A stretch of 64,000 nt of DNA from Rhodobacter sp. Its GTDB lineage: Bacteria; Pseudomonadota; Alphaproteobacteria; Rhodobacterales; Rhodobacteraceae. Shown here piece by piece: positions 18,401 through 27,200 of this stretch; position 1 is the first letter of the stretch, and every line of letters starts with the position of its first letter. The stretch lies in contig JASJDP010000016.1 of the NCBI GenBank assembly GCA_030065095.1, positions 124,001-188,000 of the forward strand, read 5' to 3'. Position numbers and translations under genes: made by a program. Below the pieces are notes generated by a model, which saw nothing but the letters and a program-made list of their open reading frames with translations, did no database searches and was not told where the DNA came from.

Positions 18401-18702
18401 CGCCCCGCCGGCTGACGCTTTACCGGTCGAGCGCGGTTGGACCGTCCCTGGGCATCTCGCTCGACGGCGTCTACGATCTGGCAAGCGGGCGCCTGGATAT
18501 GCAAGGGGTGTTGTCGCCCGTCTATTTTCTCAACGCCATCGGGCAGGTGTTTTCCCGCCGGGGCGAGGGGGTGTTCGGGTTCAACTTCCGGCTTCGGGGC
18601 GAGGCGTCGAATCCCAGCGTGGCCGTCAACCCGCTGTCGATCCTGACGCCGGGAATGTTCCGCGAAATCTTCCGCCGTGCGCCGCCGCAGCCCGGTCAGT
18701 AA
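15403..18702 (+). CDS. Giant AsmA/YhdP-like envelope protein (DUF3971 type)
   Basis: 1099 residues from ATG 15403. A second ATG at 15430 (MSDTTPPTK) has the better-spaced box (GGAG) and is likely as well. The N-terminus is basic (PPRRRRRAG), followed by one transmembrane helix (about 30-52). The rest is a very long beta-rich periplasmic region with recurrent short strands (for example ALRGVAEMRALQVSGAQI and GRLDMQGVLSPVYF), ending NPLSILTPGMFREIF. This architecture is that of the AsmA/TamB/YhdP group, bridge-like proteins that carry phospholipids between membranes. It lies 12 bp before queA, so they are probably co-transcribed, although their roles are unrelated. Confidence 0.85.
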   Translation: MNGRYDRSGMSDTTPPTKQAGPPRRRRRAGLWVLLSVTALIFGAGLGFLALTGTPLTAPDWMTRSVEQRLNDGMGGGRVSVGQMQLVVDRRAVPRVRMRNVGIFDKGGAEIARLNEVGARLAKAALARGVAEMRALQVSGAQITIRRRGDGTFDLTFGTGPGASGTLAGVLDLIDQAFSQPPLSKLERVTADQLTITLEDSRSARIWQVTDGQMTLDQSADSLDVTVSADVFNGTEELASTVMGFRTEKGSPEASFTATFENATAADIAAQSPALAFLEVIDAPISGALRAAIDTSGTLSDLAGTLEIGAGALHPTPETRPIRFNGAQAYVDYDPAEQKLSVSGVRLDSDAARGTAEGVAFLQDFRAGWPEALVGQLSLADVGLQPGAMFAEPMQFASGAVDFRLRLDPFSVEIGQLSLQEQDRRFLGTGLVKAEDAGWGVSLDLALNTIPLDRLLALWPVRVAPGARSWIERNTLAGELSELSGAFRLYPDQEPQISLSYLYSGANVKFMKTLPPVTGGAGYASLVGKTFTQVIEKGQIEAPQGGSIDMAGSVFRVGDITVPPGRAELTLETASTITAALSLLDLPPFELMQKAELSPDLADGNARLRAEVAFDLERHVALEDVGFTVAGTLTNFASDTLVKNRRISAPELELRADEAGISIGGRGRLGAVPADVMWAQVFGPETKGKSRAEGTIELSQAFLDEFGIALPPGSVSGQGVAQFSVDLVRGQAPRFSLLSDLNRLGLRLAAVDWAKSRNQTGSLEIAGRLGSTPAIDRLVLDAPGLSARGVVDLNDSGGMDRAQFDRVRIGRWLDGPVTLTGRGAGQAPAVAMSGGSIDLRNARFGNGGGDGSGGGPITLALDRMVVSEGIVFTSFSGRFQNTRGLGGQFTARINGRAPVVGTVVPTPSGAAVRLVADDAGGAMASAGILQNARGGRMDLTLNPTGGEGVYDGRLRVSRTRIIRAPALTELLSAISIVGLLDQMNSGGITLSEVDAEFQLTPRRLTLYRSSAVGPSLGISLDGVYDLASGRLDMQGVLSPVYFLNAIGQVFSRRGEGVFGFNFRLRGEASNPSVAVNPLSILTPGMFREIFRRAPPQPGQ

Positions 18703-18714
18703 GGGGCCGATGCG

Positions 18715-19785
18715 ATGAGGCTGTCCGATTTCGATTTCGATCTGCCCGAGGGGCTGATCGCCACCCGGCCTGCGCGGCCACGGTCCTCGGCACGGCTGCT
18801 GGTGGCGGGGCCGGACTGGGAGAGGGATGCGCATGTCTATGATCTGCCGTCGTTTCTGAACCCCGGCGACCGGCTGGTTCTGAACGACACCAAGGTGATC
18901 CCGGCGCGGCTGACCGGCATGCGCGAGCGCGACAGCGCGCAGGGCCGGGTGGCGGCCCGGATCGAGGCGACGCTGCTGGAGCCGACGCCGCGCGGCACCT
19001 GGCTGACCCTGATCAAACCCCTAAAGAAGCTGCGCGAAGGCGAGGAGGTTGTGTTCTCCGACACGTTGTCGGCGCGGCTGGCGGCCAAGGCCGAGGGCAT
19101 GGGAGAATTGGCGTTCAACCTGTCCGGCGACGATTTCGATGCGGCGCTGGCCGAGGCCGGGGCGATGCCGCTGCCGCCCTATATCGCGGCGAAACGCCCG
19201 GCGGACGAGGCCGACAAACGGGACTATCAGGCGATTTGGGCCGAAAGATCCGGTGCCGTTGCGGCGCCGACGGCCAGCCTGCATTTCGACCCGCCGCTGA
19301 TGGAGGCGCTTCTCGACCGCGGCGTGGGCTTCACCCATGTAACGCTGCATGTCGGCGCGGGGACATTCCTGCCGGTGAAGGTCGACGACGTGACCCGGCA
19401 CAAGATGCATGCCGAATGGGGCGAGGTCTCAGAGGCCGCGGCCGAGGACATCAACGCCACCCGCGCCGCGGGCGGACGGATCATTCCGGTGGGCACCACG
19501 GCGCTGCGGCTGATCGAAACGGCGGCCGACGAGACGGGGCATCTGCACCCCTGGAGCGGCGACACCGATATCTTCATCCGCCCCGGATACCGGTTCCGGA
19601 TCACCGACGCGCTGATGACGAATTTCCACCTGCCGAAATCCACCCTGCTGATGCTGGTGGCCGCGCTGATGGGGCATGAGCGGATTTTGGCCATCTATGC
19701 CCATGCCGTCGCCCGGGGCTATCGCTTTTTCTCTTACGGCGATGCATCGCTTTTGCTACCGGGCGGCCAGAAGCGACCCGGCTGA
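18715..19785 (+). CDS. queA: S-adenosylmethionine:tRNA ribosyltransferase-isomerase
   Basis: 356 residues, the usual length. Recognised by the N-terminal [14 protein letters not shown], by [12 protein letters not shown] near residue 55, by [15 protein letters not shown], by [11 protein letters not shown] and by the C-terminal [13 protein letters not shown] and [10 protein letters not shown]. It transfers and isomerises the ribosyl group of SAM to the 7-aminomethyl-7-deazaguanine base at tRNA position 34, forming epoxyqueuosine. The neighbour upstream is the AsmA-like gene. No other queuosine gene (tgt, queG) is visible in the window. Confidence 0.96.
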   Translation: MRLSDFDFDLPEGLIATRPARPRSSARLLVAGPDWERDAHVYDLPSFLNPGDRLVLNDTKVIPARLTGMRERDSAQGRVAARIEATLLEPTPRGTWLTLIKPLKKLREGEEVVFSDTLSARLAAKAEGMGELAFNLSGDDFDAALAEAGAMPLPPYIAAKRPADEADKRDYQAIWAERSGAVAAPTASLHFDPPLMEALLDRGVGFTHVTLHVGAGTFLPVKVDDVTRHKMHAEWGEVSEAAAEDINATRAAGGRIIPVGTTALRLIETAADETGHLHPWSGDTDIFIRPGYRFRITDALMTNFHLPKSTLLMLVAALMGHERILAIYAHAVARGYRFFSYGDASLLLPGGQKRPG

Positions 19786-19854
19786 GTCGCAACGAGACAG
19801 GCAAACAACCCACATCCCGTCCAAGGCGGAAGCGCGCGAGTTTAGAGGACAGCC

Positions 19855-21120
19855 ATGATACAGGTGCTGGCAGCGTCCTGGGCCCTGCTGCTCGGGATCG
19901 GGCTGTTGATGGTCGGCAACGGGTTGCAGGCCACGCTGATGGGCGTGCGGGGCTCGTTGGAGGGCTTCACCACCTTGGAGCTGTCGATTGTCACCTCGGC
20001 CTATTTCGCAGGGTTCCTGGGCGGGTCGCGGCTGACGCCGGAGCTGATTCGGCGGGTGGGGCATGTGCGGGTGTTCGCGGCACTTGCCTCGCTGATCTCG
20101 GCGGCGCTGATCCTGTTTCCGGTGATTACCGAACCGTGGGCCTGGATCCTGCTGCGCGTGGTCATCGGTTTCGGCTTTTCCGGCGTCTACGTGACAGCCG
20201 AGAGCTGGCTCAACAACGCGGCCACCAACGAAACGCGCGGCCAGACGCTCAGCGCCTACATGATCGTGCAGATGGCGGGCATCGTGTCGGCCCAGGCGGT
20301 GGTTGCCGCGGGGGACCCGTCAGGGTTCGTCCTGTTCATCATCCCGTCGGTGCTGGTCTCGATTTCCTTCGCGCCGATCCTGTTGTCGATCTCGCCGACC
20401 CCGGCGTTCGAAACCGCGAAACCCATGAGCATCCTGCAGCTTTTCCACAACTCGCCGCTGACCTTCGTCGGCATGACCCTGCTTGGCGGCGCGTTCTCGG
20501 CACTTTTCGGCATGGGCTCGGTCTATGCCGCCGAAATCGGGTTGAGCACCGTGCAGGTCTCGACCTTCATCGCGGCGATCTTCATCGGCGCGATGATGCT
20601 GCAGTTTCCGATCGGCTGGCTGTCGGACCGTACCGACCGGCGGCGGCTGATCTTCGGCGTCTCGCTGCTGGGCGGGATCGCGTCCCTGGCAGGCTACATC
20701 TTCGGAACGAGCTATTCGATGCTGCTTGTGGTGGCATTCCTGCTGGGGGGCACGACGAATCCTTTATATTCACTGCTGATCGCCTATCTGAACGACTATC
20801 TGGAGCCCGACGACATGGCGGCAGCCTCGGGCGGGCTGGTCTTCATCAACGGCATGGGAGCCATCGCGGGGCCGTTGGCCACCGGATGGCTGATGGGCGC
20901 TGCGGGGACGCAAGGCTACTGGTTGTTCGTTTGCGCGATCATGCTGGCGATCGCGGGCTATGCGCTTTACCGGATGACCCAGCGGCCGGCGACGCCGGTT
21001 GAAGAAACTGCCGCATATGTAAGCGTTATGCCTACGGCATCGCCAGTTGCGGTCGAGGCGGCCCAGGAATGGGCCATCGAACAGGGTGAGGCTGTGGAAG
21101 AACAATCAGAGCCCGGCTAA
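19855..21120 (+). CDS. MFS transporter (YcaD-like)
   Basis: 421 residues with twelve hydrophobic helices by eye. The first helix ends TLMGVRGSLEGF, the 2-3 loop region reads GSRLTPELIRRVG, and the middle has TAESWLNNAATNETRGQTLS, a pattern I associate with the YcaD subgroup. The region GWLSDRTDRRR is the second motif-A loop. The C-terminal tail after about residue 380 is acidic and not membrane spanning. Substrate unknown. It starts 69 bp after queA. Confidence 0.82.
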   Translation: MIQVLAASWALLLGIGLLMVGNGLQATLMGVRGSLEGFTTLELSIVTSAYFAGFLGGSRLTPELIRRVGHVRVFAALASLISAALILFPVITEPWAWILLRVVIGFGFSGVYVTAESWLNNAATNETRGQTLSAYMIVQMAGIVSAQAVVAAGDPSGFVLFIIPSVLVSISFAPILLSISPTPAFETAKPMSILQLFHNSPLTFVGMTLLGGAFSALFGMGSVYAAEIGLSTVQVSTFIAAIFIGAMMLQFPIGWLSDRTDRRRLIFGVSLLGGIASLAGYIFGTSYSMLLVVAFLLGGTTNPLYSLLIAYLNDYLEPDDMAAASGGLVFINGMGAIAGPLATGWLMGAAGTQGYWLFVCAIMLAIAGYALYRMTQRPATPVEETAAYVSVMPTASPVAVEAAQEWAIEQGEAVEEQSEPG

Positions 21121-21202
21121 AATCAAGGACTTGTCAGAATGTTAAAAGTTTGTAACGCTGATCTCCGTCTGGCGGGGACATATCGAGTAGGAAAGGGTGC
21201 TC

Positions 21203-21778
21203 ATGGCGAACCCTGAAGACATACTCAGCTACTGGCTCGACGAGGTTGGACCCGAGGGCTGGTACAAGGGCGGCGCGGCGCTGGACGCGGACATTCGCGC
21301 CCGGTTCGAGCCGGACTGGAAACGCGCGACGGAGGGCACAAGCGCCCTTTGGCTGACCTATCCCAGCGGGACGCTGGCCTATATCATCCTCACCGACCAG
21401 TTCCCGCGCAACATGTTCCGCGGCACCGCGCAGGCGTTTGCCAGCGACAAGCTGGCGCGGGCGGCGTCCAAGGCGGCGATCGGACGCGGCTGGGACCTGA
21501 AGATCGACGAGCCGGCGCGGCAGTTCTTCTACATGCCGCTGATGCATTCGGAATGTCTGGTCGACCAGGATCGCTGTGTGCGGCTCATGAAGACGCGCAT
21601 GCCGGAAACCGGATCCGACAACCTGCCGCATGCCCGGGCGCATCGCGAGGTGATCCGTTTGTTCGGCCGGTTCCCGACCCGCAACGCAGCGCTGCACCGC
21701 ATCTCGACGGCGCCCGAAGCGGCGTTTGTCGACGAGGGCGGCTATCGTAAGGCGCTGGAGATGGTGAACGCGGCCTGA
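21203..21778 (+). CDS. DUF924-family protein
   Basis: 191 residues. The ATG at 21203 was taken over the GTG at 21197 because the box AGGAAAGGG ends just before it at a good spacing. Family marks are ILSYWLDEVGPEGWYKG at the N-terminus, IILTDQFPRNMFRGTA near residue 60, and FFYMPLMHSE near 110. The family consists of small alpha-helical soluble proteins with no known catalytic role. The gene is followed by copy B of the 23-bp palindrome. Confidence 0.88.
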   Translation: MANPEDILSYWLDEVGPEGWYKGGAALDADIRARFEPDWKRATEGTSALWLTYPSGTLAYIILTDQFPRNMFRGTAQAFASDKLARAASKAAIGRGWDLKIDEPARQFFYMPLMHSECLVDQDRCVRLMKTRMPETGSDNLPHARAHREVIRLFGRFPTRNAALHRISTAPEAAFVDEGGYRKALEMVNAA

Positions 21779-21789
21779 TCCGGGCGGGG

Positions 21790-21812
21790 ACGAATTTTCG
21801 GCGAAAATTCGT
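21790..21812. repeat. 23-bp palindrome, copy B
   Basis: Same 11-nt arms as at 7373-7395, with a different central base. It lies 11 bp after the DUF924 stop and is preceded by GGGG. Flanking sequence is not conserved except for the G run, so the palindrome itself is the unit. Confidence 0.75.
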
Positions 21813-21955
21813 GGCCCGAAGCTCTGATGCCGGGAATGGCGGATCACGTCCGCATGCGCCTTGCGCATGGCGGTATCCCGGTCGCCGTGATTGTACGGCC
21901 GGAAGAGATAGTTTAACGTTCAACTAAATTTCGAACGGATCCGGAGGAGCCGCGC

Positions 21956-23353
21956 ATGGCTGCCAAGAGCTTTGATATGATCGTAATCGGCGCGGGCCCC
22001 GGCGGCTATGTCGCCGCCATACGGGGGGCGCAGCTTGGCCTGAAGGTCGCCATTGTCGAACGCGAACATATGGGCGGCATCTGCCTGAACTGGGGCTGTA
22101 TCCCGACAAAGGCGATGCTGCGGTCGTCAGAGGTCTTCCACCTGATGCACCGCGCCAAGGAGTTCGGGCTGAAGGCCGAGGGGATCGGCTATGACCTGGA
22201 CGCTGTCGTAAAACGGTCGCGCGCGGTGGCGAAGCAGCTCAACGGCGGCGTCGGGCACCTGATGAAGAAGAACAAGGTGACCGTGGTCATGGGCGAGGCG
22301 AGCCTGCCCGCCCGGGGCAAGGTTTTGGTGAAGACCGAGGCGGGCGTCGAGGACCTGACCGCGCCCGCCGTCATTCTGGCGACCGGCGCACGGGCGCGGG
22401 AACTGCCGGGCCTGGAGGCGGATGGCGATCTGGTCTGGACCTACAAGCATGCGCTGGTGCCGCCGCGGATGCCGAAGAGGCTGCTGGTCATCGGCTCGGG
22501 CGCGATCGGGATCGAATTCGCGAGCTTTTACAACACGCTGGGTGCCGAAACCACGGTGGTCGAGGTGATGGACCGGATCCTGCCGGTGGAAGATGCCGAA
22601 ATATCCGCCTTTGCCAAGAAGAGCTTTGCCAAGCAGGGCATGACGATCATGGAAAAGGCCATGGTCAAGCAGCTCGACCGCGGCAAGGGCAATGTGACCG
22701 CGCATATCGAGGTTGGCGGCAAGGTCGAAAAGCACGATTTCGACACGGTGATTTCCGCCGTGGGCATCGTCGGCAACACCGAGGGGCTGGGCCTGGAGGC
22801 GCTGGGCGTCAAGATCGACCGGACCCATGTGGTGACGGATGCGTTCTGCCGGACCGGGGTCGAGGGCCTTTATGCCATCGGTGACATCGCGGGCGCACCC
22901 TGGCTGGCGCACAAGGCCAGCCACGAGGGCGTGATGGTGGCCGAACTGATTGCGGGCCGGAACGACGTGCATCCGGTCAAGCCGGAATCGATCGCGGGCT
23001 GCACCTATTGCCATCCGCAGGTCGCCTCGGTGGGCTATTCCGAGGCGAAGGCCAAGGAACTGGGCTATGACGTCAGGGTCGGGCGGTTCCCCTTCATCGG
23101 CAACGGCAAGGCGATCGCGCTGGGCGAGCCCGAAGGGCTGGTGAAGACGGTGTTCGACGCCAAGACGGGCGAACTTTTGGGCGCGCATATGATCGGGGCG
23201 GAGGTGACCGAGTTGATCCAGGGCTATGTGGTGGGCCGGACGCTGGAGACCACCGAAGAGGACCTGATGAACACGGTCTTCCCGCACCCCACGCTCAGCG
23301 AGATGATGCATGAAGCCGTGTTGGATGCCTATGACCGCGTGGTGCATATCTGA
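21956..23353 (+). CDS. lpdA: Dihydrolipoyl dehydrogenase (E3)
   Basis: 465 residues. The FAD Rossmann motif is VIGAGPGGYVAA (residues 10-21), the redox disulfide is Cys43/Cys48 in GGICLNWGCIPTKA, the NAD motif is LLVIGSGAIGIEF (near 180), the second FAD motif is GLYAIGDIAGAP (near 305), and the C-terminal His-Glu pair is in HPTLSEMM. It reoxidises lipoamide on the E2 subunits of pyruvate, 2-oxoglutarate or branched-chain dehydrogenase, or on glycine cleavage H-protein. It stands alone here, with no E1/E2 genes nearby, so the complex it serves cannot be named. Confidence 0.95.
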   Translation: MAAKSFDMIVIGAGPGGYVAAIRGAQLGLKVAIVEREHMGGICLNWGCIPTKAMLRSSEVFHLMHRAKEFGLKAEGIGYDLDAVVKRSRAVAKQLNGGVGHLMKKNKVTVVMGEASLPARGKVLVKTEAGVEDLTAPAVILATGARARELPGLEADGDLVWTYKHALVPPRMPKRLLVIGSGAIGIEFASFYNTLGAETTVVEVMDRILPVEDAEISAFAKKSFAKQGMTIMEKAMVKQLDRGKGNVTAHIEVGGKVEKHDFDTVISAVGIVGNTEGLGLEALGVKIDRTHVVTDAFCRTGVEGLYAIGDIAGAPWLAHKASHEGVMVAELIAGRNDVHPVKPESIAGCTYCHPQVASVGYSEAKAKELGYDVRVGRFPFIGNGKAIALGEPEGLVKTVFDAKTGELLGAHMIGAEVTELIQGYVVGRTLETTEEDLMNTVFPHPTLSEMMHEAVLDAYDRVVHI

Positions 23354-23616
23354 CCGCGTGGCTGCGCCGCACGGCCCGAGCCCCGTGCTCGCCTCCGGCT
23401 CCGTGCGGGCGGGATACCGGGCGGGTGAGGCGTAGAACGCGAACCCGTCCCGGCCCGATGTGGATTTCCCCTTGTTCATAGACGGTTCGGAGCAGCTTTG
23501 CCCTGAATGCGCCGGTTCGGGCGTCTGTGAATCGCCGCCCGCCCCGAAGGTGAATGGCCTGCGGTCACGTGCGGCGCGCGCGCTTGATCCGGACGCCGGG
23601 GCATGAAGGAACCGTG

Positions 23617-24774
23617 ATGGAGACGCGAACCGACTGGCGGTTGGTCTGGATGCTTTGGGCCGCGGGGCTTGGAGCGGCGGGGCAGTACGGCAAGATCAGC
23701 GTGATCTTCGACCGGTTGCCGGAGGTCTATCCGCAGGCCGGGACCGCATTGGGATTCGCGGTCTCTCTGGTGGGGTTCCTGGGCATCCTTCTGGGGGTGG
23801 TCGCCGGGGCGCTGGTGGCGCGGGTCGGGTTCCGCCGGGCGCTGTTGTGGGCGCTCGCGCTCGGCGCCGCGATGTCGGCGCTGCAGGCGCCGTTTCCGGC
23901 GCTGCCGGTGTTTCTGGCAAGCCGGGTGGTGGAAGGCGCGGCGCATCTGGCCGTGGTGGTGGCCGCGCCGACGCTGATCGCCCAGGTGACCGCCCCGCAG
24001 GACCGGGGATTTGCGCTGACGCTTTGGGGCACGTTCTTCGGGGTGGCGTTTGCGGTGCTGGCCTGGGGCGGCGTGCCGTTTGCGCGGGTTTTCGGTTTGG
24101 GTGCGCTGATGCTGGCGCACGGCGCCTATATGGCGGTGATGGCGGCGGTGCTGTGGCGGCTGTTGCCGCGGGACGAGACGCAGGAGGTGCGGGCGCCGCG
24201 ACCGGGCGAGCTGATCCGGGCGCACGCGCGGATCTACGGCTCGGCCCGGATCGGGGCGCCGGCCTGGGGGTGGCTTTACTATACACTGTGCTTCGTGAGC
24301 GTTCTGACCGTCTTCCCGCCCTTTATGGCCGAAGGGCCGCGGGCGTTCGTTGCGGGGGCGATTCCGATCATGTCGATCCTGTCGTCGCTGACGTTGGGCG
24401 TGTTGCTGATGCGCTATGTCGAGGCGGTGTCGGTGGTGGTGATCGGGTTCGGCGTTTGCGCGGGCTTTGCCGGGGTTCTGTGGCTGGCCCCGGGGCAGGC
24501 CTGGCTGGCGCTGGGATTGGGGGCCGGGCTGGGGCTGGTGCAGGGGGCGAGCTTTGCCGCCGTGGCCCAGCTGAATGAGGCACCTGCGGACCGGGCGCTT
24601 GCGAACGGCGGACTGGCGCAGATGGGCAATCTGGGCAATACCGGCGGCACGCCGGTGATGGTGGCCGTGATCGGCGTGGCCGGATATGGCGGGCTGATGC
24701 TGTCGCTGGCGGGGCTGTTCTTGGCAGGGGGTGCGGTCCATCTGTGGTTGCGGGGAAGACGAGGGTTTTTCTAG
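23617..24774 (+). CDS. MFS transporter
   Basis: 385 residues from ATG 23617, which follows an AAGGA box; an upstream extension of 21 residues is not membrane-like and was dropped. About twelve helices. The 2-3 loop reads GALVARVGFRRALLW (motif A type). No motif names a substrate. A 263-bp gap separates it from lpdA; that gap is GC rich with no feature I can define. It is followed by copy 2 of the palindromic element and then by convergent genes. Confidence 0.8.
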   Translation: METRTDWRLVWMLWAAGLGAAGQYGKISVIFDRLPEVYPQAGTALGFAVSLVGFLGILLGVVAGALVARVGFRRALLWALALGAAMSALQAPFPALPVFLASRVVEGAAHLAVVVAAPTLIAQVTAPQDRGFALTLWGTFFGVAFAVLAWGGVPFARVFGLGALMLAHGAYMAVMAAVLWRLLPRDETQEVRAPRPGELIRAHARIYGSARIGAPAWGWLYYTLCFVSVLTVFPPFMAEGPRAFVAGAIPIMSILSSLTLGVLLMRYVEAVSVVVIGFGVCAGFAGVLWLAPGQAWLALGLGAGLGLVQGASFAAVAQLNEAPADRALANGGLAQMGNLGNTGGTPVMVAVIGVAGYGGLMLSLAGLFLAGGAVHLWLRGRRGFF

Positions 24775-24836
24775 TGGCCGGCGGCGAGGGAAGCCTGACG
24801 CCGGCTGAAGGTGCGCGATCGCGTTCTACCGATTTT

Positions 24837-25068
24837 GGCCTGAAACAGGCGTTGCCTGTTGAGCGCTAAGCTGCGCCATCGCCGACTCGCGGGGAGGCGA
24901 CCCGGACCTTTGAACGGCTCGATTTTTCCCCGCAAAGTCCGCACGACCTCAATGCGATACGCGCCGCCCGCAAATCGCCTCCCCTCCGGAGCGGGTCGGC
25001 GATGGCGCGGCGGGGCTGCGCCCCTTGATTCCGCGCCAAGGACAGCGGGAAAATGGCGGCTCCAGGCC
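24837..25068 (+). repeat. 232-bp palindromic element, copy 2 (MITE/REP-like)
   Basis: Between the 3' ends of the MFS gene and a convergent hydrolase gene. The right end is GCTCCAGGCC (25059-25068); the left end GGCCTGAAAC (24837-24846) has diverged. The inner arms GCGCCATCGCCGACTCGC (24873-24890) and GCGGGTCGGCGATGGCGC (24991-25008) pair with one mismatch. Same orientation as copy 1. The rest of the 332-bp gap shows nothing else. Confidence 0.85.
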
Positions 25069-25106
25069 AAACCCGACCTCGCGCATCCCTCACGCTGGCA
25101 AGCCCT

Positions 25107-26054
25107 TTAGCGTATCCCGGCGCGGCGGGCTGCGCGGTCGATCGCGGCGGTGACCTCTGTGGCGTGGGTATGGTGCGGCATATGGCCGGCGCCGGGGATC
25201 AGACGCAGATTTGCGGTCGGCAGGCGGCGGGGGAGCGGGACGGCGTGGATCTCGGGCGAGACGATCCGATCCGCCGCGCCATGCACGATTTCGACGGGCA
25301 CCCTTAAGCTTCCGTAGCGTTGCGACATCTCCGTCAGGTTCGACCGCAACGCGGCGATCTGGCGGGCGTTGTTGCGGATCGTGTCGCGGCGCAATGCCAG
25401 ACCCACGCCGACATAGTCGGCATATCCGGCGGGCGGACGCTGGGGCGAGAAGACCAGCCGCAAGGGCCCCGCCGCATCGGATTCGTCGGCCAGCGCGGCG
25501 ATCAGCGGCGCCAGGCTGGCGCGGGTGCGTGCGGTGCCGATCACGGCGGACTGGCTGGTCAGTTCCTTCGGCCACGGCAGGGTCGTGCCGGACACAAGGA
25601 CGAGGCCCGCAGCCGCGTCGGGCGCATCAAGTGCCCAGGCCAGCGCCACGGCCGCGCCGTAGGACTGGCCGAGCACGATCGGGCTGCGGACCCCGAGCTG
25701 TGCGGCGGCCGCGCGCAGGGTCCGGGCCTGGGCGGCGGGGCTGTCGCCGCCGGGGACGGGATCGGAATAGCCCAGACCGGGCCGGTCGAAGACGATCACC
25801 CGGTAGCGGTCCTTGATCCGGTCCACGAAGCCGAAGGTAAAGTCGCGCGCATTGCCGCTGGCGCCGTGGATCAGCACCAGATCGGGCCCCTGTCCGGCAA
25901 CGACGGCGTGGACCCGCCGGCCCGAGACCTCGATGAACTGACCTTGCGGCGGATAGGCGGCCTCGGCGGCGGCCTCGCGGTCGTCGAGGGCCGGGCCGCA
26001 GGCGGTGAGCGTCAGAGCGACGGCGAGGATGAGGGAGAGCAGGGCGATGCGCAT
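25107..26054 (-). CDS. Alpha/beta-hydrolase, probable lipoprotein (paralogue 1)
   Basis: 315 residues from ATG 26054, which gives a lipoprotein signal with lipobox LTAC (Cys about 18). The hydrolase fold shows HGASGNARDF (oxyanion loop), nucleophile elbow GQSYGAA, and catalytic His in GAGHMPHHT. The overall pattern [10 protein letters not shown] is typical of the esterase/epoxide-hydrolase-like group. It is a tandem paralogue of the next gene: the same motifs occur in the same order. It faces copy 2 of the repeat. Substrate unknown; an envelope location is inferred from the lipobox. Confidence 0.82.
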   Translation of the reverse strand: MRIALLSLILAVALTLTACGPALDDREAAAEAAYPPQGQFIEVSGRRVHAVVAGQGPDLVLIHGASGNARDFTFGFVDRIKDRYRVIVFDRPGLGYSDPVPGGDSPAAQARTLRAAAAQLGVRSPIVLGQSYGAAVALAWALDAPDAAAGLVLVSGTTLPWPKELTSQSAVIGTARTRASLAPLIAALADESDAAGPLRLVFSPQRPPAGYADYVGVGLALRRDTIRNNARQIAALRSNLTEMSQRYGSLRVPVEIVHGAADRIVSPEIHAVPLPRRLPTANLRLIPGAGHMPHHTHATEVTAAIDRAARRAGIR

Positions 26055-26237
26055 AGGAGTGCAGATAGCGCGATAGGGAGGGAAATCCTGTAGCCGGGCG
26101 CAACGATGTGCCGAAGGCTGCGTTTCAAATTCCGGTCGGATCATGCAACGAGGTCTTTTGCGGGGCGGACGTGATCGATTGCCACTTGGCTGGATGTGGT
26201 GCGATGCTCACCTGCGGCGCGATCGGCAGCGATGCGA

Positions 26238-27200
26238 TCAATCCGCCGCCAGACCCGCCCGTCGAGCCGCCCGGTCAATCGCCGCGATCACATCATCGGG
26301 ATTTGTATGGTGCGGCATGTGACCGACGCCCGGCAGCACCGTCAAACGCGCCTGGCCGGTGTCCGCGACCATACGCTCGGCGTGGATCTTCGCCGAAACG
26401 GTGGTATCGGCGTCGCCGTGCACGATTTCGAGCGGCACCGGGAAACCCGCGTAGCGCGGGGCGAGCGCGGTGATTTCATCCTTCAGAACGGCGCGGTGCG
26501 TGGCGTTGGCGCGCAGGGGCTCGCGCCGCAGCGTCAGCGGTGCGCCGATATGGTCCGCATAGCCCACGGGCATGGGCTGGGGGGCAAAGATCTCGGCGAC
26601 GGCCTCGCGCACGCGGGCGCCACCGACGAAGGCGGTCAGCAGCGGCACGGCGACCGCGGCGCCGAGGGTGCTGGAATTGACCTGGTAGAGGCGCGGCAAC
26701 GGTCCGGCCCAGGGATGAGAGGGGCCGGAGACGTTGACCACGGCAGCGGCATGATCGGGCGCGTCCAAAGCCCAGGCCAGCGCGACGGCGGCGCCGTAGC
26801 TGTGGCCGAGCACGACGGGCCTGTCTGCACCGAGTTCAAGGGCGGCGGCACGCAGGACGGCGGCCTGTTCATGGATGCCCTCGGCGCCTTTCGGCAGACG
26901 GTCGGAATAGCCAAGACCCGGCCGGTCGAACACGATGACGCGGTAGCGATCGGTCAGGCGGTCGACGAAGCTGTGGGTGAAGTCGCGGGTATTGCCGCTG
27001 GAGCCGTGGATCAGGATGAGATCCGGGCCCCGGCCCCGGACGACTGCGTGGACCTTGCGGCCCTGCGCGTCGACGATCCGGCCTTCTGGAGGATAGGACG
27101 CCATGGCCGCGCGTTCGCGGGCGCCTGCCCGCCAGTGCACGGCGAGGGCTGCGAGCAGCAGGAACGCAAGAAGGCTAGCGGCCAATCTGGTCCAGATCAT
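26238..27200 (-). CDS. Alpha/beta-hydrolase, membrane-anchored (paralogue 2)
   Basis: 320 residues. It starts with an uncleaved-looking hydrophobic helix ([18 protein letters not shown]), so it is likely anchored in the inner membrane facing out. Fold motifs: [17 protein letters not shown] nucleophile elbow, and [10 protein letters not shown] with the catalytic histidine. It shares the spacing and many residues ([25 protein letters not shown]) with paralogue 1, so the pair arose by duplication. The start overlaps the end of metA by 26 bp, so it is likely in the metA transcript. Confidence 0.85.
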   Translation of the reverse strand: MIWTRLAASLLAFLLLAALAVHWRAGARERAAMASYPPEGRIVDAQGRKVHAVVRGRGPDLILIHGSSGNTRDFTHSFVDRLTDRYRVIVFDRPGLGYSDRLPKGAEGIHEQAAVLRAAALELGADRPVVLGHSYGAAVALAWALDAPDHAAAVVNVSGPSHPWAGPLPRLYQVNSSTLGAAVAVPLLTAFVGGARVREAVAEIFAPQPMPVGYADHIGAPLTLRREPLRANATHRAVLKDEITALAPRYAGFPVPLEIVHGDADTTVSAKIHAERMVADTGQARLTVLPGVGHMPHHTNPDDVIAAIDRAARRAGLAAD

